Notes: a model not told the origin generated them from the letters alone. Counted from the stretch's first letter, positions 44,701 to 53,610 are shown. The stretch: DNA of 61,248 nt from Gammaproteobacteria bacterium (GCA_029882215.1 JAOULC010000019.1:1-61248); one strand, 5' to 3'. Program-made: numbers and translations.

Positions 44701-45138
44701 CTAATTCAGTTGTTTGCTCATTTTGAAGTGCCGGATCTCGCCATACAATGTATGTGCATCAGCTACAATATTGAAACCATTTTTTTTGTAAAATATCAGC
44801 GCATTTTCCCTGGCATTTAAAACCATGAACTGAGCCTTTTGCTTCCGTGCCTGATTTTCCAGATCAGCCAGCAGGCGTCGTCCCAGTCCCAGTCGACGGT
44901 ATGCTTCCGCTACCGCCATATAACGTACCAGCGCTTCATTTTGTGCGGAGAAATGCAGGCGGGCAACAGCAATGACCTTGTCGTCAAAAGTGACCATCCG
45001 GTGAATACTGATCTCTTCCAGTTCATCTTTTTCACTGCCGCGTACTTGCTGCCAGGGCTGACGTAATATCCGCCAGCGCAGATCATAATACTGAGCCCAC
45101 TCCTGCTGAGTGTGCGGAGATCTGATACTGATTTGCAT
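44701..45138 (-). CDS. GNAT-family acetyltransferase
   Basis: 145 residues, a single GNAT domain. Acetyl-CoA-binding motif A is visible as VAEAYRRLGLGRRLLADLE, and the C-terminal part has NARENALIFYKKNGF. The substrate is unknown; N-terminal RSPHTQQEWAQYYDLRWRI resembles the ElaA/YjcF group. It starts 2 bases after the dioxygenase stop, so the two form an operon. Confidence 0.88.
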   Translation of the reverse strand: MQISIRSPHTQQEWAQYYDLRWRILRQPWQQVRGSEKDELEEISIHRMVTFDDKVIAVARLHFSAQNEALVRYMAVAEAYRRLGLGRRLLADLENQARKQKAQFMVLNARENALIFYKKNGFNIVADAHTLYGEIRHFKMSKQLN

Positions 45139-45140
45139 GC

Positions 45141-45746
45141 TCAGGCAAATACAACCCAGGTCGTTGCAATGTATTTGATGCCTTTTTTCAGTGTGACACC
45201 GCGGTGTTCATGCGTCCAGAAAGGCGGGAATAAGACCAGCTTACCCTGTTCAGGTTTTACTTTAACATCCTGAAATAAGAATTCGGTTTCACCGCCCGGG
45301 CCCTCAACATCATTCAAATACCAGACAGCAACCAGCTGACGAAATGCAAAGTCGTGACTGCCACCGTCAATATGCCAGTGATAATGTTCGCCGGGATCGG
45401 TGCGCTGAACAGCGTAACCGTTGTCCTTGAACGGGCCTTTGAAATAACTATACGTTTCACGAAACTCAGCAATGGCTTTACCCAGCGACTGAAATAATAG
45501 CTTATCGATATCCTTCCAGTTTTCTTTATCGGACACTACAAGATCAGTGGATTTTTTGATGCTGGTCTCTTCTGTGAACTGCTGGCCTATACGGCCTAAA
45601 TACTGGTCTTGCGGGCTGGCTTCAAAACGGCGGATGATCTCTTTGCAGACATCAGCGGGCAAGGCCTTGTCTTTGGTGAAAATAAAAGTCCCGGGTTTGA
45701 CTTCTTTGATACTAGTTAAAGGAACTTGCAGCGATGTGGAATCCAT
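45141..45746 (-). CDS. 2OG-Fe(II) oxygenase, prolyl-4-hydroxylase-like
   Basis: 201 residues. Iron site H125-I-D127 (HYHWHIDGG) and a distal His at 179 or 181 (THEHRG), with K191 (GIKYIATTW) as likely 2-oxoglutarate contact. Similar to small 2OG-Fe(II) oxygenases that hydroxylate protein side chains. It is the third oxygenase of this superfamily in the window, unlike PiuC in sequence. Co-transcribed with the GNAT gene. Confidence 0.87.
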   Translation of the reverse strand: MDSTSLQVPLTSIKEVKPGTFIFTKDKALPADVCKEIIRRFEASPQDQYLGRIGQQFTEETSIKKSTDLVVSDKENWKDIDKLLFQSLGKAIAEFRETYSYFKGPFKDNGYAVQRTDPGEHYHWHIDGGSHDFAFRQLVAVWYLNDVEGPGGETEFLFQDVKVKPEQGKLVLFPPFWTHEHRGVTLKKGIKYIATTWVVFA

Positions 45747-45790
45747 AATCTGTGAGCCTGACGAAAAAAGATAAGAGTATTTTACCGCAG

Positions 45791-46843
45791 TTAGTGGCAG
45801 GCTCCCAGTTTGTTTTCTTTAACTAAGGCTTCAATCGGTGTAGCGCATTCAGTACCATGGTGTTCATATATATCGAGAATATCGCGGGCAATGTCAAACC
45901 AGTGTTCTCTGGACTGATTAACCGCAGAGAGCAGCTTTGCATAATCGCGATCATTGTCCCACTGCTGATAAGCTTGTAATAAACCTGCTGACAGCTCTTT
46001 TCTCATGTGCGTGAAATTAGCAAAATAAAAATGAATGGATGCCTCATCGCGGTTATTAATGAGAACCGGTAGCGTTGAAATGGCATCGGCTAAAAGGTCT
46101 TTAATTGCTCTGGCCATTATCTCTGCCTGTGACGGTGGAAGTTCAGTGATCATTTGTTGCCAGTTGCCAAGCTCTTGTGCCGATTTTATTTCACCGATCT
46201 CATGTAAAATGACATTGTTGATTTCGTTAGCTGTCATTTTATTAATAGCTTCATCGGCTTGTGCCGAAAAGTCGTAAAAATTCATGGCTCTGAACATGGC
46301 GTTTTTGTTGCGATGCCAGCCCCATTCCACGGTTTTTTCCCAAACCATCCGCTGTAATGACTCACGGCGAATATAGATATTATTTTGCTGTGACATCGCC
46401 ACCGGTGCGGTTAAGTCCCGTGCAAGTTCTTTACCGGAGATATAAACAGTGAAGCCGTCCTGTAAAATTTGCTGTTCCAGCTCGGCGATGTAGAAAATGG
46501 CCTTGGATTTTGCGCCATAACCGGCGCTATATATATAGCCCTGCGGTATTAACTGCTGATTAATTGCATCACTATCAAAGGCGTTATACGGAGTTTGTGA
46601 GGGCTCGATGACTGAGAAATCACTGTCACCGAGCTCGTCCCACAGTGCCTCGCGCTCAGTCAACCAGCCGCCAATCTCATCAGAGCTAAGCTCATCATTA
46701 AAACCAAGGTGCTTTTCCCAGCGATAGAATTCTCGCATTTTTAACAGATAAATACACAAAGTGTAATCACCGGCGTGATGTGCATCGGAGATATGACAGT
46801 TTTTCTGTACGGTATTGATGATCGCCTGAAGTTGATTATTCAT
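45791..46843 (-). CDS. Sfum_1244-family protein, function unknown
   Basis: 350 residues, cytoplasmic, no signal peptide. I recall this pattern (NCHISDAHHAGDYTLCIYLLKMREFYRWE, then YIYSAGYGAKSKAIFYIAELEQ, and VILHEIGEIKSAQELG) as the Sfum_1244 family, conserved in sulfate reducers and sulfur oxidizers. The HEIGE stretch near residue 214 with further histidines could bind metal, though it is not the HExxH of a peptidase. Read leftward, 44 bases before the oxygenase start. Family name from memory only. Confidence 0.62.
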   Translation of the reverse strand: MNNQLQAIINTVQKNCHISDAHHAGDYTLCIYLLKMREFYRWEKHLGFNDELSSDEIGGWLTEREALWDELGDSDFSVIEPSQTPYNAFDSDAINQQLIPQGYIYSAGYGAKSKAIFYIAELEQQILQDGFTVYISGKELARDLTAPVAMSQQNNIYIRRESLQRMVWEKTVEWGWHRNKNAMFRAMNFYDFSAQADEAINKMTANEINNVILHEIGEIKSAQELGNWQQMITELPPSQAEIMARAIKDLLADAISTLPVLINNRDEASIHFYFANFTHMRKELSAGLLQAYQQWDNDRDYAKLLSAVNQSREHWFDIARDILDIYEHHGTECATPIEALVKENKLGACH

Positions 46844-46959
46844 CTCAAGAAGTTAAATCCATTATAATATTCACTGAAATCCGCTAGGTGACTTAGTATA
46901 CAATTCGTCAATCTAAAGTTTTTGATATCAAACAAATTGTTATAACAAAAGAGGTTGTT

Positions 46960-47532
46960 GTGCGTTTAAAGACTAAATGGGCCAATAAAAACAAAGAACG
47001 TTCACTGTCCGAACTGGCAGGAGCACTGGGTTTTACTCTCTGGCGTATAACGGCAAAGAACTTGCTAAACCTTGAAAATGAAGACTATCAAACCGAGACT
47101 CAGTCACAACGGCTGAATGTGATGGCAGAATTTGCCGCCTTTTTGGTTGCGGTATGTGATCGCATCGTGGCAGAGAGCTTTAGTGATGATGAACGGCAGG
47201 AGTTTATTGTCGCTCTGGCACTGAAACTGGCCGATACCATGCAGGAAAACCGAGAGGACTGTGAGGGTCGCGGGCATGATTACAAACAACCGTTTATCGA
47301 CTTTCTGAATCAGCGTATGGCAGAGTATGCAGAGCATTCATTTAAAGACATGGAGCCAGGCTACGGTTTCAAACGTCATTTAGGAAATTCACTGACTGGC
47401 GTGATGGGGGAGCGGCATGAAAAATGGCTGTCAGCACAGGTCATTGAAATTGAGGTGCCAGAAGCAATGGGAACGCTGAAAAGAGCGATGAAAAGCCTGC
47501 TTGGGATAGAGTTTGACGCAACGCCGAATTAA
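46960..47532 (+). CDS. Unknown 190-aa cytoplasmic protein
   Basis: Begins with GTG, with GAGG 5 bases ahead: MRLKTKWANKNKERSLSELAG. The first 60 residues contain an XRE-like run (SLSELAGALGFTLWRITAKNLLNLENEDY) that may be coincidental. The rest is helical, with FSDDERQEFIVALALKLADTMQENREDC. Not recognised. It is divergent from the Sfum_1244-like gene and has no close partner downstream. Confidence 0.68.
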   Translation: MRLKTKWANKNKERSLSELAGALGFTLWRITAKNLLNLENEDYQTETQSQRLNVMAEFAAFLVAVCDRIVAESFSDDERQEFIVALALKLADTMQENREDCEGRGHDYKQPFIDFLNQRMAEYAEHSFKDMEPGYGFKRHLGNSLTGVMGERHEKWLSAQVIEIEVPEAMGTLKRAMKSLLGIEFDATPN

Positions 47533-47632
47533 AGTGCAGTCTTTTGCTATAGTGGTTTTATTGATCAGTACTTGATGGTTATTGAGGAATCATTAAGCTA
47601 ATACAATTCTAAAAGTTTAAGACAGGGACCCG

Positions 47633-47995
47633 ATGTTACTCAAAAGTTTACTGATGGCTTTTCTGCTGCTCACAGCTTGTGAGCGCAGTCCCGATACACT
47701 GACAGCAAGCCTCATTATTAATAATATGACGGACCTGAGGGTACTGCCGGCAGTGCCTTTATCTATCTGGTCTGTTTATATAACCGCGGCGAATTCTACC
47801 GCGCCTGCGCTGGAGCGTAGTGTTGACTTATTGGCCAGCGAGGCTTTGCAGGCTGGTGAAAGTATTACATTAACGATTGATACCTGTGGTCAGCCTCTGG
47901 AAATACAGGTTATTTTTTCTGAGGGTAGTGAGCAGTTGTTTAACAGTATGACAGCGGTGGAGTGCAACAGCAGCTATTCGCAGGATGTATTATAA
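47633..47995 (+). CDS. Small predicted lipoprotein
   Basis: 120 residues. Signal peptide with lipobox LLLTAC, Cys near residue 16. The mature part is beta-strand-like with two further cysteines (DTCGQP, VECNSS) that could form a disulfide. Not recognised. AGGGA precedes the ATG. It ends 187 bases before the convergent 63-aa gene, with a terminator between. Confidence 0.72.
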   Translation: MLLKSLLMAFLLLTACERSPDTLTASLIINNMTDLRVLPAVPLSIWSVYITAANSTAPALERSVDLLASEALQAGESITLTIDTCGQPLEIQVIFSEGSEQLFNSMTAVECNSSYSQDVL

Positions 47996-48131
47996 GCATT
48001 CAAGGATAGAAGAAAATTTGCGCTCAACAGTGTGCAGTTTTCAGTAAACTCAAAAGATCTGCAACAAAGAGTTGACGGCTTAGCGCAAAAAATAGAATTT
48101 TTTGCCAACTGCCAGTTTTTCCTTCAGGCAT

Positions 48132-48161
48132 AAAAAAAGCGGATACAAGATCCGCTTTTTT
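48132..48161. terminator. Intrinsic terminator shared by convergent genes
   Basis: AAAAAAGCGGAT-acaag-ATCCGCTTTTTT, perfect stem with T-runs on both strands. It ends the leftward 63-aa gene and can also stop rightward transcription from the lipoprotein. Confidence 0.92.
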
Positions 48162-48181
48162 CGTAACTGAGTTAAAAGGAA

Positions 48182-48373
48182 TTACTTCCAGTTAGCAAAG
48201 TTATCCATATTTTGTGCTGCACCGTCTTCGTGACCTGCTTCATAAGCTTCGTTTACACGCTGCTCTTCACGAATTGGGTTACAAATGTAGCCGCCCTGCC
48301 AACCAGTAATATACTCTGGGTTTACGCCAGCTTCTTCCATTTTTACAGTGAAATCGTAATATGCTTGATCCAT
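48182..48373 (-). CDS. 63-aa unknown protein with GWQGGY motif behind a dsr-like promoter
   Basis: MDQAYYDFTVKMEEAGVN..., acidic, soluble, one cysteine (GGYICNPIREEQR), with a strongly patterned middle YITGWQGGYICNP and a tail HEDGAAQNMDNFANWK. GGAGAG precedes the ATG. It is a single-gene unit with its own terminator and a promoter box like the one before dsrA. I believe close relatives occur in other sulfur oxidizers, but I cannot name a family. No transmembrane segment. Confidence 0.85.
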   Translation of the reverse strand: MDQAYYDFTVKMEEAGVNPEYITGWQGGYICNPIREEQRVNEAYEAGHEDGAAQNMDNFANWK

Positions 48374-48498
48374 AACTCTCTCCTAAATACAGTAAAGTTA
48401 ATGTCTGTTGAAATAAATCGAGAAGAGCGGTGAACCGATTCTCTTAAATAACCTGAGTAGCTTAATAGCACTCAAGTTAGCATTAGCAAATTCCGCAC

Positions 48499-48549
48499 AT
48501 TATACAGATGAGATATAGTGCTCAATATACCCCCATAGGGAGGGTATAT
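48499..48549 (-). promoter_or_regulatory. Box-type promoter of the 63-aa gene (leftward)
   Basis: On the minus strand, a box reading CCTCCCTATGGGGGTA (48543-48528) and TATAAT at 48504-48499, 39 bases apart start to start. The box is embedded in an 8-bp-arm inverted repeat ATATACCC...GGGTATAT (48525-48549). Predicted start near 48492, leader about 119 nt. The rest of the gap to the Sel1 gene (48374-48701) shows nothing else clear. Confidence 0.6.
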
Positions 48550-48701
48550 ATCCTAAATGCCCGTTTATATACAGAATACCGGCACATTTATAGGGTCGAT
48601 TACCTTACGCTTTTGCATTAATATTGTCCATTGATATTTTAACGAGTACTTATACATCGCCCCCAGGCAGCATAAGTGTGGATAACCAGATAGGTATAAA
48701 A

Positions 48702-49127
48702 ATGAGAGATGATCTAGATATGGACTATTCCAGTGGTCTGGCAGCCTTTGAAGCTAAAAACTTTGCTCAGGCAATGATGTTCCTGTCACCCCTGGCAGAA
48801 GCCGGTAATCCCGATGCCATGCACCGCTGCGCCATTATGTATCAAAACGGACTGGGCGTGGTACAAAGTAACCAGCGCGCCTATGACATGATGAAAAAGT
48901 CAGCCGATCTGGGTTATGCCATTGCGCAGCACGGGCTGGGTTTTATGTATATGATGGGCGAATGCACTGATCAGGACTACCCAAAAGCCATTGAATACTT
49001 CGAGAAAGCCGCCGAGCAAGGTCTGGTGGGGTCGATGACCACGCTGGCGATGATGTATGAAGAAGGCAATGGGGTGGAGAAAGACCCGGTTAAAGCCAAA
49101 GAACTATACGCCAAAGCCGGTTTTTAG
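48702..49127 (+). CDS. Sel1-like repeat protein
   Basis: 141 residues from MRDDLDMDYSSGLAAF; AGG lies 7 bases ahead, and the upstream TTG is less likely. Three Sel1/TPR-like repeats cover most of the chain (AMHRCAIMYQNGLGV, AQHGLGFMYMMGE, SMTTLAMMYEEGNGV). No signal peptide, so it is probably a cytoplasmic scaffold for protein-protein contacts. It precedes the MoxR gene by 180 bases. Confidence 0.85.
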   Translation: MRDDLDMDYSSGLAAFEAKNFAQAMMFLSPLAEAGNPDAMHRCAIMYQNGLGVVQSNQRAYDMMKKSADLGYAIAQHGLGFMYMMGECTDQDYPKAIEYFEKAAEQGLVGSMTTLAMMYEEGNGVEKDPVKAKELYAKAGF

Positions 49128-49161
49128 CGTCGCTGATGGCCGATACGGCGCTGAAGGTAAA

Positions 49162-49203
49162 ATTTTAAATGCTCACTTACTTGAGTAAGCTCCGCTTTAA
49201 AAT
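49162..49203. repeat. REP-like palindromic repeat
   Basis: ATTTTAAATGC ... GCTTTAAAAT arms (one-base bulge) around a central CTTACT-TG-AGTAAG. It lies between the Sel1 gene and the MoxR gene and looks like an extragenic palindromic repeat; it could also act as an mRNA hairpin. Confidence 0.55.
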
Positions 49204-49309
49204 GTCACCATCGCCCTGTCTCGCCCTCATCAGCAACACTAAAAAATAGATTCTCAATGAAGATTTAAATTTATCACTTAAAGTACAGATGTAATTACCC
49301 GGATTAACT

Positions 49310-50350
49310 ATGCGCCCTGCACAAATTAGCCAGATTCTAAATAAAGAATTTGAAAGCACCGAACACGGCTATCATACCCCCGTGATGATCTGGGGCCCAC
49401 CGGGTGTCGGTAAATCTCAGATTGTGGCGCAGGTGGCTTCGCGCCATGAAGTGCCGGCGATTGATATTCGTCTGTCGCAGATGGAGCCCAGTGATTTGCG
49501 TGGCATTCCGTTCCGGGTTGATGACAAAGTGGAATGGGCGCTGCCTTCTATGCTGCCTGATGCCGAGCGCCATGGTCCGGCTGGTATATTGTTTCTGGAT
49601 GAAATCACCTCGGCGCCACCAAGTGTATCCGCGGCGGCGTATCAGTTAATTCTGGACCGTAAATTAGGTGACTATGAAGTACCGGATGGCTGGGCGATAT
49701 TTGCAGCCGGTAACCGTCAGGGTGACCGTGGTGTGACCTATACCATGCCGGCACCGCTGGCCAATCGCTTCCAGCATTACGAACTGGAAGTTAATCTGGA
49801 TGACTGGGTGGCCTGGGCATATGCCTGTGAAATTGATGAGCGCATTATTGCTTTTTTACGCTTTCGACCTGAATTGCTGTTTGATTTTGATCCGGCGCAT
49901 AACCCGGTGGCTTTCCCGTCACCGCGTTCCTGGGAGTTCACCCACAATGCGCTGCAGAAATTTTCTGATCATCCGGAATTATTTCAAGGCTCATTGCAGG
50001 CCTGTGTTGGCCCGGCAGCCGGTATTGAGCTGAATGCATTCATCCAGAACATGGAAAACATGCCGGATCTGGATGCGATTATTGCCGGTGAAGAGGTGGC
50101 CGCACCGAAAGAAATTGACCTGCAATATGCCACGGCGACTGCATTAGTGGGCCGCGCAATCCGCGCCAAAGACACCGCGGAGGCAGTACATGTATATGGC
50201 CGCATACTGGATTTTGCAAGGCGTTTTCCGCAACGCGAAATGGGTGTGATGCTGGTGTCGGATATGCATCGCGCCATTGGCGAGGATCTCTTCGAGGTAC
50301 CGGAGTTTGCCGGCTGGGCCGATGCCATCGCTGACATCATGCTTTATTAA
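49310..50350 (+). CDS. MoxR-family AAA+ ATPase
   Basis: 346 residues. Walker A GPPGVGKSQ (residues about 28-36), Walker B GILFLDEIT (about 92-100), sensor GNRQGDRG and an arginine-finger segment MPAPLANRF. MoxR ATPases act with VWA-domain partners as chaperones that insert metals or remodel enzymes (as CbbQ/CbbO, NorQ/NorD). Its VWA partner is the next gene, and DsrS follows. The C-terminal half is helical, with repeats of alanine and glutamate. Confidence 0.93.
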   Translation: MRPAQISQILNKEFESTEHGYHTPVMIWGPPGVGKSQIVAQVASRHEVPAIDIRLSQMEPSDLRGIPFRVDDKVEWALPSMLPDAERHGPAGILFLDEITSAPPSVSAAAYQLILDRKLGDYEVPDGWAIFAAGNRQGDRGVTYTMPAPLANRFQHYELEVNLDDWVAWAYACEIDERIIAFLRFRPELLFDFDPAHNPVAFPSPRSWEFTHNALQKFSDHPELFQGSLQACVGPAAGIELNAFIQNMENMPDLDAIIAGEEVAAPKEIDLQYATATALVGRAIRAKDTAEAVHVYGRILDFARRFPQREMGVMLVSDMHRAIGEDLFEVPEFAGWADAIADIMLY

Positions 50351-50425
50351 ATCAGTAGGGAGTCTAAAGCTGCTAGTCTGTAATCGGCTTTTGATGTTGG
50401 ACTAAAGACGATAGCCTTTCTTAAT

Positions 50426-51742
50426 ATGTCAGAAGAAATTGAAACCAAACTTGGTGCCGCGCGAACCAGACTTATTTTAGATAAGCCCTTTCTCGGTGCG
50501 CTGGTGTTACGTCTGCCGGTGGTGAAAGCGAAACCCGACTGGTGCCCGACAACCTTCACTGATGCAAAAAAGTTTTATTACAACGAAGAATACATCGACA
50601 CCATCAGTTCTGATCATGTGCAGTTTGTGATGGCGCGTGAAGCGCTGCACTGTGGGCTTTCGCATTTTGCCCGTCGTGGTCATCGCATTAAACACCTGTG
50701 GGAGTTGGCCTGTGAATTTGCGATCAATCCGATTCTGGTCGCAGAGGGCTTAGTACCACCGCCCGATGTAATTGTAATGCAGCAATATGACAATATGACG
50801 GCTGAAGAAATTTATCCGCTACTGGAAGAAAACGAAAATAATCGTGACCGCGATTTGCAGGATAACCAGAAAGACGACAGCAGCGAAGACGGTAAAAAAG
50901 ATCAGGCGAAAAATAACCAGGGCAAGAATAAGCAAACCGGCCAGGGTGGTGGCAAGCCAGAAGAAGAAAATAAAAACAAGGATGACGGTCAGGGGGGTAG
51001 TGGCAAACAGGAACAACAGTCTTCATACGGCGGTGAGACGAAGAATGAGCAGCCTGATATCGATGGCAGTCAGGGTGCCGATGAGCCACAGCCGCTGAGT
51101 GAATCTGAAAAAGAGTCTTTAAATATACTCTGGCAACAGCGCCTGGCCGGTGCCGCGCAGTCGGCAATGACAGCCGGCAAGCTGGGCGACTCGATGATGC
51201 GGCTGGTAGACTTTATGCTGCAGCCAAAACTGCCGTGGCGCAGTTTGCTGGCACAATACATGACGGCCATCGCACGAGACGACTACTCCTATTCGCGGCC
51301 GTCATCACGCCGTGGTGATCCTGCATTATTCCCTAGCCTGCGCAGTGCGCAGCTAAATGTTACCGTGGCGCTCGATACCAGTGGTTCGATCAGTGATAAA
51401 GAAATTAATGAATTCGTGGCAGAAATCGACGCAATAAAAAGCATGCTGCGTGCAAAAATAACGCTGCAGGCCTGTGATGCACAACTGGCCGAAGGCGGGC
51501 CATGGACGTTTGAACCATGGGATGAATTCAACCGCGATGCGATTAAATTAAAAGGCGGTGGTGGCACCAGTTTTATACCGGTGTTTGACTGGGTGAATGC
51601 ACAGGATAGCATGCCGGATCTGCTGTTATACTTTACCGATGCGGAAGGTAAATTCCCTGAAACAGAACCTGCCTGTCAGGTTATCTGGTTAGTCAAAGGA
51701 AAAAAGAAAGTACCGTTTGGGCGGCGCATACAGTTGAATTAA
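50426..51742 (+). CDS. VWA-like DUF2201 protein, partner of the MoxR ATPase
   Basis: 438 residues. N-terminal DUF2201 metallopeptidase-like part with AREALHCGLSHFARR (about 72-82), where a true HExxH is missing. A long highly charged, repetitive linker (about 135-220, rich in K, D, E, N, Q, G). C-terminal VWA-like domain with the MIDAS motif DTSGS (about 317). These proteins pair with MoxR ATPases. It begins 75 bases after the ATPase stop. Confidence 0.9.
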   Translation: MSEEIETKLGAARTRLILDKPFLGALVLRLPVVKAKPDWCPTTFTDAKKFYYNEEYIDTISSDHVQFVMAREALHCGLSHFARRGHRIKHLWELACEFAINPILVAEGLVPPPDVIVMQQYDNMTAEEIYPLLEENENNRDRDLQDNQKDDSSEDGKKDQAKNNQGKNKQTGQGGGKPEEENKNKDDGQGGSGKQEQQSSYGGETKNEQPDIDGSQGADEPQPLSESEKESLNILWQQRLAGAAQSAMTAGKLGDSMMRLVDFMLQPKLPWRSLLAQYMTAIARDDYSYSRPSSRRGDPALFPSLRSAQLNVTVALDTSGSISDKEINEFVAEIDAIKSMLRAKITLQACDAQLAEGGPWTFEPWDEFNRDAIKLKGGGGTSFIPVFDWVNAQDSMPDLLLYFTDAEGKFPETEPACQVIWLVKGKKKVPFGRRIQLN

Positions 51743-51750
51743 GGGATTGC

Positions 51751-51875
51751 TTTTCCGCAAAAGTACGCAAATCAACGCAAATACTTTATTGGTTTTGTGT
51801 CAGTGGCACAGCCCAGCGGGGCAGTAAGAAATCTTTATGTTTTGTTCACATGTATTTGCGTTCATTCGCGGAAAA
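51751..51875. repeat. Palindromic element between the VWA gene and dsrS
   Basis: Outer arms TTTTCCGC/GCGGAAAA and inner arms AACGCAAATAC/GTATTTGCGTT enclose about 67 bases. The ACGCAAAT motif recurs inside the left arm. It looks like a REP doublet or tiny MITE. It interrupts an otherwise close gene row. Confidence 0.65.
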
Positions 51876-51914
51876 TAAATATTTATACGATTAGATAATG
51901 TAGTTAAAAATAAT

Positions 51915-53042
51915 ATGGCCTTATCCCCCGAAGACAGTTTACGACTAAATGTAATGATGAAGCAGGCAGTGAAAGCCGTGCGCATCGATGAATCCAAAAT
52001 GAGTGTGCATGCGCTGACTGAAAAAGGTGAAGCCAAAGCGCAGCTCAACCCTAACTGCAAAGATGAAAAATACCTGAAGCAGGTGCGCGAAATGTTGTCG
52101 ACCATCGTGCTGGGTTCGCCAAAAGGTTATCCGGTGTTTTTAAGCCGCTGGACACGGATGGGGCAGGCGAAAGATGAAAGTCTCGATCGTTTATTGTTAC
52201 TGGGTGAACCGGAAGCGGTGACAGCTCTGGTGCATGCTCCGGGTTTAACGGCATTGCAGGCGCGGCATGCATGGTGGTGCATGCCAACCGCAGAGACTGC
52301 ACGGCGTATGCTGGAAAAAGACTGCGTGGTGGAGGATGAGCTGGGTAAAGAGCTGGCGGCATTTTTACTTGAGTTTTTACCGTTTGAAGAAGACCAGCGG
52401 GCGATGATCGAATCGGTGATGCTGGTGTTGAAGCCGGGACTGATCAGTGAAGAGGAGCGCCAGAAACTCTGGCTTAAGGCCAAATCCAAATCCAGTTTTT
52501 ATGTGGGTTTTCTGGCAACCGTGCCTAACGATTTGCCTGATCAGCAGGCAGCACATCCTTTATATGACGGATTAAAAGCCTCATTGTCAGATTTAACTCA
52601 AAACCCGTTGGCGCAAATGCTGGTGCAAATACACAGTGCGCAGGGGCAAAGTCTTTTATATACCGTACAGGCGGCTTTTAAACGGCCGAACAATCAGGAT
52701 GTGGTGGTGGCGTTAATCAACAGCGTGGCAAATTATTTCAACGATGTGGCGATTCCTGCGCCCAGTCAGAATGTGCAGGAAATCATCTGCTATGTTGATA
52801 CGGTTTGCGCGGATACCTCGCAGCCTGTCGCGCAATATCTGGCAGAAGTGAAAGTGGTCTCTAAAGAGCTGACTGTTGATCTGGATCAGCGCATTAAAGC
52901 CATGCTGATATTATCCTGTCTTGATGAGAAAGTAGTGGATCCTATCTTTGCGCTAACCACGGCGATTGGTACGGTGATGCGTAAAAAACTGGAACCGGTC
53001 AGCGGGCCTTTATTGCAGCAAATTAAGCTGCTGAGGCAGTAA
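51915..53042 (+). CDS. dsrS: DsrS, sulfur-oxidation protein of unknown mechanism
   Basis: 375 residues, cytoplasmic. Stretches such as LSPEDSLRLNVMM, GSPKGYPVFLSRWTRMGQ, LLLLGEPEAVTALVHAPGL and HAWWCMPTAETARRMLE match my memory of DsrS. In A. vinosum dsrS is the last dsr gene, of uncertain function. Here it is about 22 kb away from dsrR and follows MoxR and VWA genes. A helical all-alpha repeat fold is likely. It is followed after one base by an unknown gene. Confidence 0.85.
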   Translation: MALSPEDSLRLNVMMKQAVKAVRIDESKMSVHALTEKGEAKAQLNPNCKDEKYLKQVREMLSTIVLGSPKGYPVFLSRWTRMGQAKDESLDRLLLLGEPEAVTALVHAPGLTALQARHAWWCMPTAETARRMLEKDCVVEDELGKELAAFLLEFLPFEEDQRAMIESVMLVLKPGLISEEERQKLWLKAKSKSSFYVGFLATVPNDLPDQQAAHPLYDGLKASLSDLTQNPLAQMLVQIHSAQGQSLLYTVQAAFKRPNNQDVVVALINSVANYFNDVAIPAPSQNVQEIICYVDTVCADTSQPVAQYLAEVKVVSKELTVDLDQRIKAMLILSCLDEKVVDPIFALTTAIGTVMRKKLEPVSGPLLQQIKLLRQ

Positions 53043-53043
53043 A

Positions 53044-53610
53044 ATGGCCGAAGTGCGCCTGCGGCGGTATCTGCTGACGCTAAGGGTAAGGCTGGCTGAA
53101 GAGCTGGTGTTGCAGCATTCGGCATCCTCTCCGGTGGTGATTGGACATGAGCTGGCAGCACAGATTCACGATGTGGTTAAACAGCAGCAGATGGGGTATT
53201 ACCCGCCACTGGAGTTTTTTTATGGCCGTCATTTTGCTGGCCATAGTGGGCTGGACCCTGAACTGATGGAAGCCGCGGATGGCATCTCCTGGCTGCTTTG
53301 CAGGCTGGTCAGGAATGAGCTGCAAAGTAAGCTCAGGCAGGTTTTCTCAAGCGTAAAGTTTCAGAGCGTGCAAACAATGGCTTATACTATGCCGCCTGTA
53401 CGCTATGGCGCGAATAACGCGCTGTATGATCTGGCTCAGCATTACACGCCATTGAGCGTAAAGCTTGAAATAATGCTGTCGATGATTAGTAAAAATCAGC
53501 CTGCAGAAGGGGCTGAAGCGTTTATTAGCAACACCACGCATCGATGGTTAAAGGATTCATTTGAATCGATAGAAGTCAGTAGTGTGACGGAGGTAAGTCC
53601 TTCTGATTAG
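53044..53610 (+). CDS. Unknown 188-aa protein coupled to dsrS
   Basis: MAEVRLRRYLLTLRVRLAEELVLQHS... Cytoplasmic and helical, with one cysteine (WLLCRLVRN). Not recognised. The ATG lies one base after the dsrS stop, so translation is coupled and a joint function with DsrS is likely. The C-terminus is short of hydrophobic residues (SSVTEVSPSD). Confidence 0.72.
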   Translation: MAEVRLRRYLLTLRVRLAEELVLQHSASSPVVIGHELAAQIHDVVKQQQMGYYPPLEFFYGRHFAGHSGLDPELMEAADGISWLLCRLVRNELQSKLRQVFSSVKFQSVQTMAYTMPPVRYGANNALYDLAQHYTPLSVKLEIMLSMISKNQPAEGAEAFISNTTHRWLKDSFESIEVSSVTEVSPSD

